NCBI GenBank assembly: GCA_023433705.1
Contig: JAEYUC010000048.1
Span: forward strand, 6,216 to 70,215
Direction: 5' to 3'
Length of the DNA stretch: 64,000 nucleotides
Source of the DNA: Pseudomonadota bacterium
Lineage (GTDB): Bacteria; Pseudomonadota; Gammaproteobacteria; Steroidobacterales; Steroidobacteraceae
This document shows positions 17,726 to 25,497 of this stretch, piece after piece. The notes under the pieces are model-generated. The model was not told the origin of the DNA and did not search any database. It saw nothing but the letters and a program-made list of their open reading frames with translations. Position 1 is the stretch's first letter. Every line of letters starts with the position of its first letter. The translations under genes were made by a program, and so were the position numbers.

Positions 17726-19098
17726 CCGCTCCAGGCGCGCATGGATTCCCGGGCGCGCTGCGCGACTACGAGTAGTTCGGCCGCGCGCGCCGGATCGCGA
17801 TCGCTCACGCGGTGTGCCTCGACCTCGTTGCGCAGCCACTGGTCCGCGAGTTTGTAATAGTCCTTCCCGCGCCGCCCACCGATCACGTAGTCGCGGTCGG
17901 ATGCCTCGGTCCACGCGAGCGGTAGTTCGATGCGCCCGCGCACCTTGTCGAAGTAGCCCGTTCCCTTGATGGGATAGGACACGGTGGTGAAGAACACGTC
18001 CGGATCGCTGGCCTTCACGTGTTCGACGGTGGCCTCGATGTCCTCGAGCTCCTCGCCCTCGTAGCCCCACATCAGGAACATGCCGACCTGGATGCCGTGT
18101 TTCTTCGCGAGCTCGCACGAGCGGCGCACCTGTTCGACGGTCACGCCGCGTTGCATGGCGTCGAGGATCTTCTGGCTGCCGCTCTCCGAGCCTATCCAGA
18201 TGCGGTAGCAACCCAGCTCGCGCAGCAGTCGAGCGGCTTCCTCGCCCTGCAGCCGGTCGGCGCGTGTGATGGTTTCGAACGGCCGGTGTATGCCGCGCCG
18301 CGCGAGCTCGGCGTGATAGGTCGCAAGCCAGGGATGGCTGATCGTGAAAACGTCGTCCGCGTACCACACCTGGTCGGGCGCGTATCGCTCGATGATCCAC
18401 TGCACCTCGTCGGCGACCCGTGCGGCGCTGCGGCGGCGATGCGTGAAGCCGTACACCGCGTGTGAGCACCAGTTGCAGCGGTACGGGCAGCCGCGCGCGG
18501 TTATGAGATTGATGCTGCTCGCGCCGTGATGGGTCTTCCAGGCGTGTAGATAGAGCCCGTGATCGATGGCCTCGCGATCGGGCCAGGGCAGGGAGTCGAT
18601 GTCCGGTTCTTTCGGTCGATCGGGCGTGTAGTGCAGCGCTCCGTCCGGGTCGCGGAATGCGATGCCGCGCACGGCGTGCAGGTCATGCGGTCCCGAGCGT
18701 GCCAGCGCGGGCAGCAGTTCCGAGAGCGTGTGTTCGCCCTCTCCGATGACGATGACGTCCGCGCCCGCTTCGAGGTATTCCGCGCAGTAGTTCGCGCTCT
18801 CCGGCCCGCCGAGCACCACCGTCCAGCCGGCGCGTTTCGCGGCCCGCACGATTTCGAGCACCGGGCGGCGCGTCATGAGGTTGGTGTAGATGCCGACGAC
18901 GCCGCGGCAGCCCTTGAAACGCTCGATGAGCGATTCGCGCCGCGCGAAGGTGCTGTCGAACACCTCGACGCCGAATCCCGCGCGCTTGAGGAACGCCGAG
19001 AGATACAGGAGGCCGAGCGGCGGATACGGCTTCATGATCTGCCGTTCCTTCTCGTCCTCGGCGAGGAAATAGCCGTGCGTGAGGAGGATGTCGCTCAT
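17722..19098 (-). CDS. B12-binding-domain radical SAM protein
   Basis: A 458-residue enzyme. The cobalamin-like domain covers about 1-150 and has VVLGGPES (96-102) and VIVIGEGEHTL (116-125), as in the large B12 radical SAM family, but the cobalt-binding His motif is absent (VFDSTF in its place). The radical SAM core has CPYRCNWC (Cys204, 208, 211), followed by VWYADDVFTI and the IGSESGSQKILDAM block. The ATG at 19098 aligns with the start of the upstream paralogue (MSDILLTHGYFL against MLSILVCHSYFL). The upstream paralogue ends 10 nt before it. Clear sequence relationship between the two suggests tandem duplication with divergence of substrate. Confidence 0.83.
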   Translation of the reverse strand: MSDILLTHGYFLAEDEKERQIMKPYPPLGLLYLSAFLKRAGFGVEVFDSTFARRESLIERFKGCRGVVGIYTNLMTRRPVLEIVRAAKRAGWTVVLGGPESANYCAEYLEAGADVIVIGEGEHTLSELLPALARSGPHDLHAVRGIAFRDPDGALHYTPDRPKEPDIDSLPWPDREAIDHGLYLHAWKTHHGASSINLITARGCPYRCNWCSHAVYGFTHRRRSAARVADEVQWIIERYAPDQVWYADDVFTISHPWLATYHAELARRGIHRPFETITRADRLQGEEAARLLRELGCYRIWIGSESGSQKILDAMQRGVTVEQVRRSCELAKKHGIQVGMFLMWGYEGEELEDIEATVEHVKASDPDVFFTTVSYPIKGTGYFDKVRGRIELPLAWTEASDRDYVIGGRRGKDYYKLADQWLRNEVEAHRVSDRDPARAAELLVVAQRARESMRAWSG

Positions 19099-19108
19099 GT
19101 GCGCATCG

Positions 19109-20560
19109 TCAGCCGATGGCGGGCGCGAGTTCGCCGGTGCCCCCGGGCTCGCCATTGCGAAATGCGGCTTCGTCGGCGACGAGCCGCGCCCAGCGTTGCT
19201 CCACGTCGTGCGAATCCGGGTACGTCACCTGGTCGTGCAGCAGGTTGCGTACCGAGCGGTAGAACTCCGAGACGTAGGTGCCCGAGAACATCATCTCGAG
19301 ATCGTTGCTCTCCTGCCAGTGCGTCTTCGGGCCGAGCTGTTCCTTCACCTGCTCGTGGAAACGCGTGCCGGGCAGTGGATAGGACACGCTCACGCCCACG
19401 TCGTCGGGGCGCGCTTCGTCGATCAGTCGGCGGGTCGCGAGGATGTCGTCGAGCTCCTCGCCGAGATAGCCGAGTTGCAGGAAGAAGCCGACGCGGATTC
19501 CGGCTTCGCCGAGCCGGCGGCGCGCGACGACGTTCTGGTGCACGGAAGTGCCCTTGTTCATCGCGTCGAGTACTTTCTGGCTGCCGCTCTCGGCGCCAAT
19601 CCACACCTCGCGGCATCCCGCGCGGCGCAGCGCCTGCGCCATGCGTTCGCTCACGAGATCCGCGCGCAGCTGGATCGTGAACGGTACGCCGCCGCCGCCG
19701 GCCTCGAGCGCCGCGGCGAAATCGTTCACCCAGTCGACGCGAAAACCGAAGATGTCGTCGGCGAACCAGATGTGATCGGGCCGGTAGTGCCGGTACAGGT
19801 AGAGCATTTCGGCGGCCGTTTCCGCCGCGGGGCGCTGCAGGTACTGGTTGCCCCAGATGGGTTTCGCGCACCAGTTGCAACGGAACGAACAGCCGCGCGA
19901 GGCGGCCATGTTGAGACTGAAATAACCGTGGGCGCGGCGCCAGACGCGCCGGTACTTCTCGATGTCGATCAGGTCCCAGGAGGGCAGGGGCGCGAGCGTG
20001 GGCGCCGGGAGCTGGGCCCTCGCATGCGAGCGGCGTGTCTGCGATCCCACGGCATGACTGGCATCCGGCAGTCCGCTGGCGAGCGCGGGGCCGGGCAGGG
20101 TCACGTCGGCGTTCAACCGGTCGATGAGCGCCATCAATGTCGGCAGCGCTTCTCCATGCAGCACGACGTCGGCGCCGGCGCCGAGATACTTTTCCGGCGC
20201 ATCCGACGCGTCCGAGCCCGCGGCGATCAGTCTCGCGCCGCGGGCGCGCGCCAGCCCGAGCATCTCGCAGCAGGCGCGACGCATGCGTCCCAGGCACATC
20301 TTGCTCAGGAAGTTGAAGTTGTCCTCGTAGAACAACACGACTTGCGGGCGCAACACCTCGAGCTGCCGCTCGAAGCGCGTCAGGTCTTCGGCGAGCATCG
20401 CGTCGAAGAAGGACACCTCGTGTCCCGCGGCGCGCAACATCGACGCGACCTGGAGCGTCGCGAGCGGTGGATAGGGCTTCGCGCGCTGCTGCTGCTTCCG
20501 GTCGAAGTTCAGGAAGTAGGAATGACAGACCAGGATCGAAAGCATGCCGTCGGTATCCAT
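19109..20560 (-). CDS. B12-binding-domain radical SAM protein
   Basis: About 483 residues, paralogous to the downstream gene. The radical SAM motif is CSFRCNWC (Cys224, 228, 231), then IWFADDIFGF and WIGAESGSQKVLDAMNKG. The KPYPPLA motif near residue 28 matches KPYPPLG in the paralogue. It has a 20-residue insert of Ala/Gly-rich sequence before the core domain. First gene of the three-gene minus-strand operon ending at 16484. The ATG at 20560 is taken as start; the ATG at 20545 aligns better with the paralogue's start and cannot be excluded, since neither has a strong Shine-Dalgarno. The reaction is unknown. Confidence 0.82.
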   Translation of the reverse strand: MDTDGMLSILVCHSYFLNFDRKQQQRAKPYPPLATLQVASMLRAAGHEVSFFDAMLAEDLTRFERQLEVLRPQVVLFYEDNFNFLSKMCLGRMRRACCEMLGLARARGARLIAAGSDASDAPEKYLGAGADVVLHGEALPTLMALIDRLNADVTLPGPALASGLPDASHAVGSQTRRSHARAQLPAPTLAPLPSWDLIDIEKYRRVWRRAHGYFSLNMAASRGCSFRCNWCAKPIWGNQYLQRPAAETAAEMLYLYRHYRPDHIWFADDIFGFRVDWVNDFAAALEAGGGGVPFTIQLRADLVSERMAQALRRAGCREVWIGAESGSQKVLDAMNKGTSVHQNVVARRRLGEAGIRVGFFLQLGYLGEELDDILATRRLIDEARPDDVGVSVSYPLPGTRFHEQVKEQLGPKTHWQESNDLEMMFSGTYVSEFYRSVRNLLHDQVTYPDSHDVEQRWARLVADEAAFRNGEPGGTGELAPAIG

Positions 20561-20675
20561 CCCGCTGTTTCGAGGTGAGTGTCTTCCCTCGGTGTGCGTG
20601 TTTCTCCACCGCTGGGTAACGCGAGAACGCTCGCCGGTTCCCTCGCCGGGCTCCGGCGCTGCTAAAGTGCGGCCC

Positions 20676-21308
20676 ATGCTCGGCATCCACCACTACTGGC
20701 TATTCATCGCGACGGCCGTCGTCCTCGTCCTGACCCCCGGTCAGGACACGTTCTTCATCCTCGGACGCAGTCTTGCCGGTGGGCGCCGGGAAGGAATTGC
20801 CGCGGCGCTGGGTATCACCGCCGGCAGCATCGTCCATACGTTGCTCGCGGCGCTGGGGCTTTCGGCCCTGCTGGCCACGTCGCCTTACGCCTTCATGGCC
20901 GTAAAGTTCGCGGGCGCGGCCTACCTCATCTACATCGGCGTGCGCGCATTGCTGGCCCGCGCGTCGGGTCTGCCTGGCGATACTGGAAAAAGCGGCGCCG
21001 ATGGCGGGTGGTCCGCGTTCCGCCAGGGCGTCATCACCAACATCCTGAATCCCAAGGTCGCGTTGTTCTTCCTCGCGCTCATGCCGCAGTTCATCAGCGC
21101 CACGAGCACCACCAAGGTCGCCGCGTTCCTCGTGCTCGGCGTCTCCTTCATGTCGCTCGGCCTCGTGTGGTGCGTGATCCTCGCGGTGGCGGCCGCCAGC
21201 CTGCGTGGGATGTTCCTGCGCCGCCCGTCGATGGCCAGCGTGCTCAACAAGGTCGCCGGCTCGATGTTCATCGGTTTAGGCCTGAGGCTCGCGACCGCGA
21301 GACAGTGA
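20676..21308 (+). CDS. LysE/RhtB family amino-acid exporter
   Basis: A 210-residue membrane protein with about six hydrophobic helices. The N-terminus has LTPGQDTFFILGRSLAGGRREG, the conserved signature of LysE/RhtB transporters, and NILNPKVALFF in the middle is the second family hallmark. Such proteins export amino acids or derivatives such as homoserine lactones by proton exchange. ATG at 20676 is preceded by TAAAGTGCGGCCC, a -10-like hexamer 7 nt before the start, suggesting a very short leader. Divergent from the B12 radical SAM operon (115 nt between starts), so co-regulation with that cluster is possible but not shown. Confidence 0.85.
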   Translation: MLGIHHYWLFIATAVVLVLTPGQDTFFILGRSLAGGRREGIAAALGITAGSIVHTLLAALGLSALLATSPYAFMAVKFAGAAYLIYIGVRALLARASGLPGDTGKSGADGGWSAFRQGVITNILNPKVALFFLALMPQFISATSTTKVAAFLVLGVSFMSLGLVWCVILAVAAASLRGMFLRRPSMASVLNKVAGSMFIGLGLRLATARQ

Positions 21309-21315
21309 TCGCGCC

Positions 21316-22050
21316 ATGGACAACCGCGACGAGGACTGGCCCCAGGCGAATCGCAAGCGGCTGATCCTGCCGCAACCCATTGCGAGCATCGGCACGGACC
21401 TGCCCGACTTCGAGGCGCAGCTCTTCGAGGAGAACCGGCGCGGCGCGGTGTTCATGATGGGCGACAACCCGGCGTTGCCGCGCATGCCGGCGAAGCCCAC
21501 GCTGCTCGACTTCTATCTACTGCGCTTCGGTCCGATGGCGCGCCGGCATCACTTCCTGTCCGCGAAACTCGCGCTGGAGGCCGGCCTCGACGAGAAGGTC
21601 GTCATGGCGTGTTTCCTGCACGACATCGCCAACGGCGCGCTCATCCGCGTCGACCACGGTTACTGGGGCGCGCAGCTCATCGCGCCGTACGTGGACGAGG
21701 AGATCGCCTGGGCGGTGCAGTACCACCAGCCACTGCGCTACTTCGCCGACGAGTCCGTCGGCTACGAATATCCGGAAGCGTATCGCCAGTATTTCGGCGC
21801 GGATTACGAGCCGCCCGAATACATAAGAAAAGCTCATGCCGAGGCAAGAAATCACAGGTGGTACATGAGCGCGCGCCAGGTCACCCTCTTCGACACTTAT
21901 GCATTCGAGCCCGGACCCGAGATCGACCCACGCATGTTCGAAGACATCATCGGCCGTCATTTCCGGCAGCCGAAGGAAGGACTGGGGTTCGACGGCTCGC
22001 CGGTTGCGCACATGTGGCGCACGATGATCTGGCCCAATAATTTTCTATAG
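21316..22050 (+). CDS. HD-domain protein
   Basis: A 244-residue protein. RRHHFLSAKLALEAG and FLHDIANGALIRVDHGYWGA contain the HD pair and preceding His of the HD metal-dependent phosphohydrolase superfamily, and VQYHQPLRYF provides a further metal ligand. Residue length and single-domain layout resemble uncharacterised HD hydrolases. It starts 7 nt after the LysE gene and ends 3 nt before the AlkC-like gene, so all three are probably one operon. A nucleotide or phosphoester substrate is likely from the fold; the actual substrate is unknown. The C-terminal 60 residues (PPEYIRKAHAEARNHRW onward) show no recognised domain. Confidence 0.72.
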   Translation: MDNRDEDWPQANRKRLILPQPIASIGTDLPDFEAQLFEENRRGAVFMMGDNPALPRMPAKPTLLDFYLLRFGPMARRHHFLSAKLALEAGLDEKVVMACFLHDIANGALIRVDHGYWGAQLIAPYVDEEIAWAVQYHQPLRYFADESVGYEYPEAYRQYFGADYEPPEYIRKAHAEARNHRWYMSARQVTLFDTYAFEPGPEIDPRMFEDIIGRHFRQPKEGLGFDGSPVAHMWRTMIWPNNFL

Positions 22051-22053
22051 CCG

Positions 22054-23163
22054 ATGGCGTACCAGTTGAAGGATCAGTTCGGCCCGAGCGCGCCGCGCGC
22101 CATCGCGCGGATGGTCCGCGCGGTTCACGCGGAATTTCCGCACGACGAGTTCCTGCGCGACGTAGCTCGCGGGTACGGCCCGTTGTCGCTGACCGGCCGC
22201 GGCTTCCGCGTCGCGGAGGCGTTGCGCAAACACCTGCCGCAGGACTATCCGCTCGCCGTCGGAATCCTGGTCGAATCGGCTTCGCAGCCACACGAGCACC
22301 GCGCCTCGAACAGGATGTCGGGCTTCCTCTACATGCCGCACCTGTTCTTCGTCGCGCGCCACGGGCTCGATCACTTCGAGGAGTCGATGCGTGCGCAGCA
22401 TGCGCTGACGCAGCTCTTCACCGCGGAATTCTCGATCCGCGCGTTTCTCGAAAAACATCCCGAGCGCACGCTCGCCCGCCTGCGCGAATGGACGACCGAT
22501 CCCAGTCATCACGTTCGCCGGCTGGTCTCCGAGGGCACACGTCCGCGGTTGCCGTGGGCGCCGCGGCTGCGCGCCTTCCAGCGCGATCCGCGTCCGGTGC
22601 TCGAGCTGCTCGAGTTGTTGCGTGACGATCCGGAGCTCTACGTGCGCCGCTCGGTCGCCAACAACCTCAACGACATCGGCAAGGACCATCCGGCGCTGCT
22701 GACCGAAGTCGCGAGCCGCTGGCTGCGCGACGCGACGCCGGAACGCGAATGGGTCGTGCGGCATGCGCTGCGTTCGGCCGTGAAACGCGCAGACGCGGGC
22801 GCGCTGAAGGCCCTCGGTTTCGGCGCAAAGGCGCAGGTTTCGATTCGCGGCGTCCGCATTTCTCCGACGCAGCCGAAAATCGGCGAGGCCGTGACGATTT
22901 CATTCGATCTCGTCAACACGTCCCGGCGGGCGCAGCGCGTCATGGCCGACCTCGTCGTGCATTTCACGAAGGCGCGCGGGACCGGCGCGAAGACCTTCAA
23001 GCTCAAGGCGGTGGAGCTGCCGGCGCGCGGCCGCGTGCGGCTCGCTAAGAAGATAGGCCTCGCGCAACTGACCACGCGCAAACACTATCCGGGCGTGCAT
23101 CTCGTGGAGGCGCTGCTCAATGGGCAGCGGCGCAAGCTCGGGTCGTTCCGGCTGCGAGGCTGA
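22054..23163 (+). CDS. DNA alkylation repair glycosylase, AlkC-like with Ig-like C-terminal domain
   Basis: A 369-residue protein. Residues about 1-260 are HEAT-like helical repeats: the block HEHRASNRMSGFLYMPHLFF, then WTTDPSHHVRRLVSEGTRPRLPW and YVRRSVANNLNDIGKDHP are typical of the AlkC/AlkD superfamily. Residues about 267-369 are beta-rich (VSIRGVRISPTQPKIGEAV onward), matching the Ig-like domain of the AlkC subfamily that wraps DNA. AlkC/AlkD glycosylases remove positively charged 3-methyladenine or 7-methylguanine bases without base flipping. It directly follows the HD-domain gene. The family assignment is strong from the layout; specificity within it is inference. Confidence 0.8.
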   Translation: MAYQLKDQFGPSAPRAIARMVRAVHAEFPHDEFLRDVARGYGPLSLTGRGFRVAEALRKHLPQDYPLAVGILVESASQPHEHRASNRMSGFLYMPHLFFVARHGLDHFEESMRAQHALTQLFTAEFSIRAFLEKHPERTLARLREWTTDPSHHVRRLVSEGTRPRLPWAPRLRAFQRDPRPVLELLELLRDDPELYVRRSVANNLNDIGKDHPALLTEVASRWLRDATPEREWVVRHALRSAVKRADAGALKALGFGAKAQVSIRGVRISPTQPKIGEAVTISFDLVNTSRRAQRVMADLVVHFTKARGTGAKTFKLKAVELPARGRVRLAKKIGLAQLTTRKHYPGVHLVEALLNGQRRKLGSFRLRG

Positions 23164-23192
23164 GTCGAGTCCCGTCCGAAGCTGGCGCCCCG

Positions 23193-23227
23193 GCTAACTC
23201 AGCAATTTCTCACCCGGCACCGACCGG
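23193..23227. repeat. REP-like element, CTAACTCAG...TCTCACCCGGCACCGACCGG family (single copy)
   Basis: The sequence from 23194 matches, apart from four positions near the centre, the right arm of the inverted repeat at 53741-53775. It sits between the AlkC-like gene and the cupin gene, 1 nt before the cupin stop codon. Read on the minus strand it could encode RSVPGEKLLS followed by TAG, but the cupin gene ends earlier in another frame, so here the element is non-coding. Confidence 0.7.
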
Positions 23228-23228
23228 A

Positions 23229-24248
23229 TCAGCGGCGTTGCGGCGTCAGGGCGCGGATCAGCCACGCGCGGATGTTCGTGGTGAGACGTTGGTCGAGCGG
23301 GCCCTGGATGCCGCGACGGTTCGGCGGGAGATGCTCGATGGCGGCATCGTCGAACACGTGGTACCGGAAGAATTTCTCCCAGATCGCGCGCTTGTGGGGT
23401 GGCAGCGAGTGCACGGACATCAGCGCGTGCGTCAACGCCTCGAACGGCGAGCCGTTCCAGGGCGGCGAATCGTCCCACCAGTAGTTCACGAGCACGTTGA
23501 ATCGCTCACGCGATTCGACGTGATGCCACCACATGTACGGGACGAACAGCGCGTCGCCGGGTTCGAGCTCGGCGACTTGCGCCGTGGCGAGTGCCTCGCG
23601 AAACCGCGGATACCGTTCGAAATCGGGATTATCGAGCCTGACCATGCTCACGGGTTGGCCGGCCATCGTGAATTCGATCGGGCCGACGTACAGGTTCACG
23701 AGCTGCTCGGGCGGGAACAGCGTGAAGCGGCGGCGGCCCGCGACGACGCATGCGACGTTGTACGAGACGTCGTAATGCGTCTGCACGGTCACGCGGTTGC
23801 CGAGCCAGAGGCGCGGCGCGATGGCGGGATCGAGCAGCGGCAACGAGTTGTCGCGCGCGAAACCCGGCAGGCTCTCGGGAAGTGGAATGGCGCCGGCGTA
23901 AACCGCGCGCGGCGCGGGCGCGTCGATCGATGCGAGCAACTCGTCGAGCGTGGCGCCGAGCGGTTGCTGCCGCCGCTCGAAATTGAAGCCGCTCAGGTCG
24001 TCGTTGTAGAAGAACCGGCCGTCGATCGCCGGGTCGGCGAACATCGTGTGCAGGGCAGTGCCGAGATCGAAGCCGCGCAGGTAGCGCGCGATCGCCGCGG
24101 GCGATTCCCGGCCCGCGCGCACCGCGGGCCAGTCGCGCGCGGCGCCGCGCAGCAACGCGGGCTGGCCGCTCGGCAGGATTTCATCGCGGAAACGGGGCGC
24201 GTCGACGTCGTGCCATTCGCGCACGGTCGCGGTGATCGGCGGGGACAT
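23229..24248 (-). CDS. Cupin-like (JmjC-type) Fe(II)/2-oxoglutarate dioxygenase family protein
   Basis: A 339-residue protein with the Cupin_8/JmjC fold: the iron-binding HxD is THYDVSYN (His158, Asp160), and the distal His lies in MWWHHVES (242/243), as in FIH-like hydroxylases. N-terminal SGQPALLRGAARDWPAV is the usual start of this family. Such enzymes hydroxylate proteins or small molecules using oxygen and 2-oxoglutarate; the substrate is unknown. A Lys for 2-oxoglutarate is not obvious between them (the position has R-R-R-F-T-L-F), so the cosubstrate contact may be atypical. It is convergent with the AlkC-like gene. Confidence 0.82.
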   Translation of the reverse strand: MSPPITATVREWHDVDAPRFRDEILPSGQPALLRGAARDWPAVRAGRESPAAIARYLRGFDLGTALHTMFADPAIDGRFFYNDDLSGFNFERRQQPLGATLDELLASIDAPAPRAVYAGAIPLPESLPGFARDNSLPLLDPAIAPRLWLGNRVTVQTHYDVSYNVACVVAGRRRFTLFPPEQLVNLYVGPIEFTMAGQPVSMVRLDNPDFERYPRFREALATAQVAELEPGDALFVPYMWWHHVESRERFNVLVNYWWDDSPPWNGSPFEALTHALMSVHSLPPHKRAIWEKFFRYHVFDDAAIEHLPPNRRGIQGPLDQRLTTNIRAWLIRALTPQRR

Positions 24249-24307
24249 GGCGCAGCTGTAACAGCCGCCGCCACGGCAGTCAAATGATCGGTCGGGTAGA
24301 GGGTGGC

Positions 24308-25318
24308 TCAGCGCTGGACGGTGCGCGAGCTGGAGCCGCGTTCGCCGAACACGCTGACTTCGTTGCGACGATAGTCGATGACCAGGCGGTCGAGCACGCC
24401 GAGCATGTCCATGCCGATCAGCATCGCCGGCTCCTGGTCGAGCTCCCAGTGCTTGAAGACGTGGAAGTCCGCGAAGATCACTTCGAAGTTGGTCAGCGTC
24501 ATGTCGCCGATGGTGGCTTCCTTGACGAGTTGCACTTCGCCATCCGTGATGTCCGGCGTCGCGCCGTGCACGATCGCGCTGATCACTTCGCGCTTGCCGC
24601 GACGGCGCTTGTTCAGTTCGTTCTGCAGCGCGATGTTGCCGAGCGTGCGCTCGGCCCCGGTGTCGATGACGGCTTTGACCTTGAGACCGCGGCCGACGCG
24701 CATGTCGAGAATCATGAGGCCGCTTTCATTGCGCTGCGCCCGTGAAGTCACGAGGCTGTAGTGAGGCCGGCGGCCGTTCGATTCGAGCACGGTGACGCGG
24801 TCGCGCTTGAAGTCGACGTCGATGCGCTGGTCGTGAAAGCCGGCGACGCCCAGGATGCCGTCCGCGTTGCCCATGATCGAGGTGAAGATCACGGGCAGGT
24901 TCTGGTTCACGAACCTGAGCTCGCCGATCTCGATGCTTTCCACCGCGACCGTCGCCACCTCGGCGGCGCCCGTGACACCGTTGAGCATGACGTTCTTGCC
25001 CACCGATGGCTGCAGTCCGAGCGAGCGCGCGAGGTGCGGCGCCAGGGTCGAACGGCTCGCGCCGGTGTCGATGACGAAGCGGAACGGGCCCTTGCCGTTC
25101 ACCATCACGTGGGTCATCACGCGGCCGATGCGATCGAGGCGCGTCGGCGCGGCAAACAAGGGTTCGGGATCCGCGAGCGCGCCGCCGAGGTCCTCGGGCG
25201 TGCCCGGCGCGCGCCTGGCGTTGTTAGGATCGGCGAAGGCAAAAGAGGAACACATGCCGCCGGCGAGGGCGAGAAGGGCCGGCAGGGCCAAGCGACGGAT
25301 TGTCGTTCTCTCCCACAT
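24308..25318 (-). CDS. Secreted two-lobed retropepsin-like aspartyl protease
   Basis: A 336-residue protein with a signal peptide (MWERTTIRRLALPALLAL onward, cleavage likely after AFA around residue 29). It contains two aspartyl protease motifs: FVIDTGASRST (Asp84) and AVIDTGAERTL (Asp219), each followed by a GILGVAGF or LIGMDML hydrophobic-Gly block (about 155 and 305). Retropepsin-like bacterial proteases usually have one such motif and dimerise; here both catalytic Asp residues lie on one chain, so a monomer could form the active site. Likely periplasmic. The start ATG at 25318 opens the signal peptide. Confidence 0.8.
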   Translation of the reverse strand: MWERTTIRRLALPALLALAGGMCSSFAFADPNNARRAPGTPEDLGGALADPEPLFAAPTRLDRIGRVMTHVMVNGKGPFRFVIDTGASRSTLAPHLARSLGLQPSVGKNVMLNGVTGAAEVATVAVESIEIGELRFVNQNLPVIFTSIMGNADGILGVAGFHDQRIDVDFKRDRVTVLESNGRRPHYSLVTSRAQRNESGLMILDMRVGRGLKVKAVIDTGAERTLGNIALQNELNKRRRGKREVISAIVHGATPDITDGEVQLVKEATIGDMTLTNFEVIFADFHVFKHWELDQEPAMLIGMDMLGVLDRLVIDYRRNEVSVFGERGSSSRTVQR

Positions 25319-25421
25319 GGCAAACAAACTACGCCTGATCCGCCACGAAGGAAACTCCGGAATACCGAAACGTGCGCCTCGCACGGTCCGAAGTCCCGCT
25401 TCAGGGCCGCTGTCGGTCAGC

Positions 25422-25495
25422 GGGTGCCAGGCACGGAAAATCCGGGAGAATCGCTGCATCAGCCGCTTCTCCCGGATTTTCCGTGCCTGGCACCC
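25422..25495. repeat. Perfect 29-bp inverted repeat, GTGCCAGGCAC family (REP-like)
   Basis: The arms at 25422-25450 (beginning GGGTGCCAGGCACGG) and 25467-25495 (ending CCGTGCCTGGCACCC) are exact reverse complements over 29 bp, with a 16-nt loop. The arms contain their own short palindrome, GTGCCAGGCAC. The element lies 104 nt upstream of the protease start and ends 2 nt before the Anbu stop codon, so it can also act as a transcription terminator for Anbu or as a hairpin on the mRNA. Such REP-like elements are often multicopy; only one copy of this family is seen here. Confidence 0.85.
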
Positions 25496-25497
25496 TC

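Noticed and set aside
20561..20675. A cobalamin riboswitch upstream of the B12 radical SAM operon
   Set aside because: No B12-box-like conserved sequence is visible in the 115-nt gap.
12710..20676. A precursor peptide gene for the radical SAM cluster
   Set aside because: Searched the gaps of the cluster; the spaces between genes are mostly under 25 nt, and no small frame with a leader-core pattern was found.
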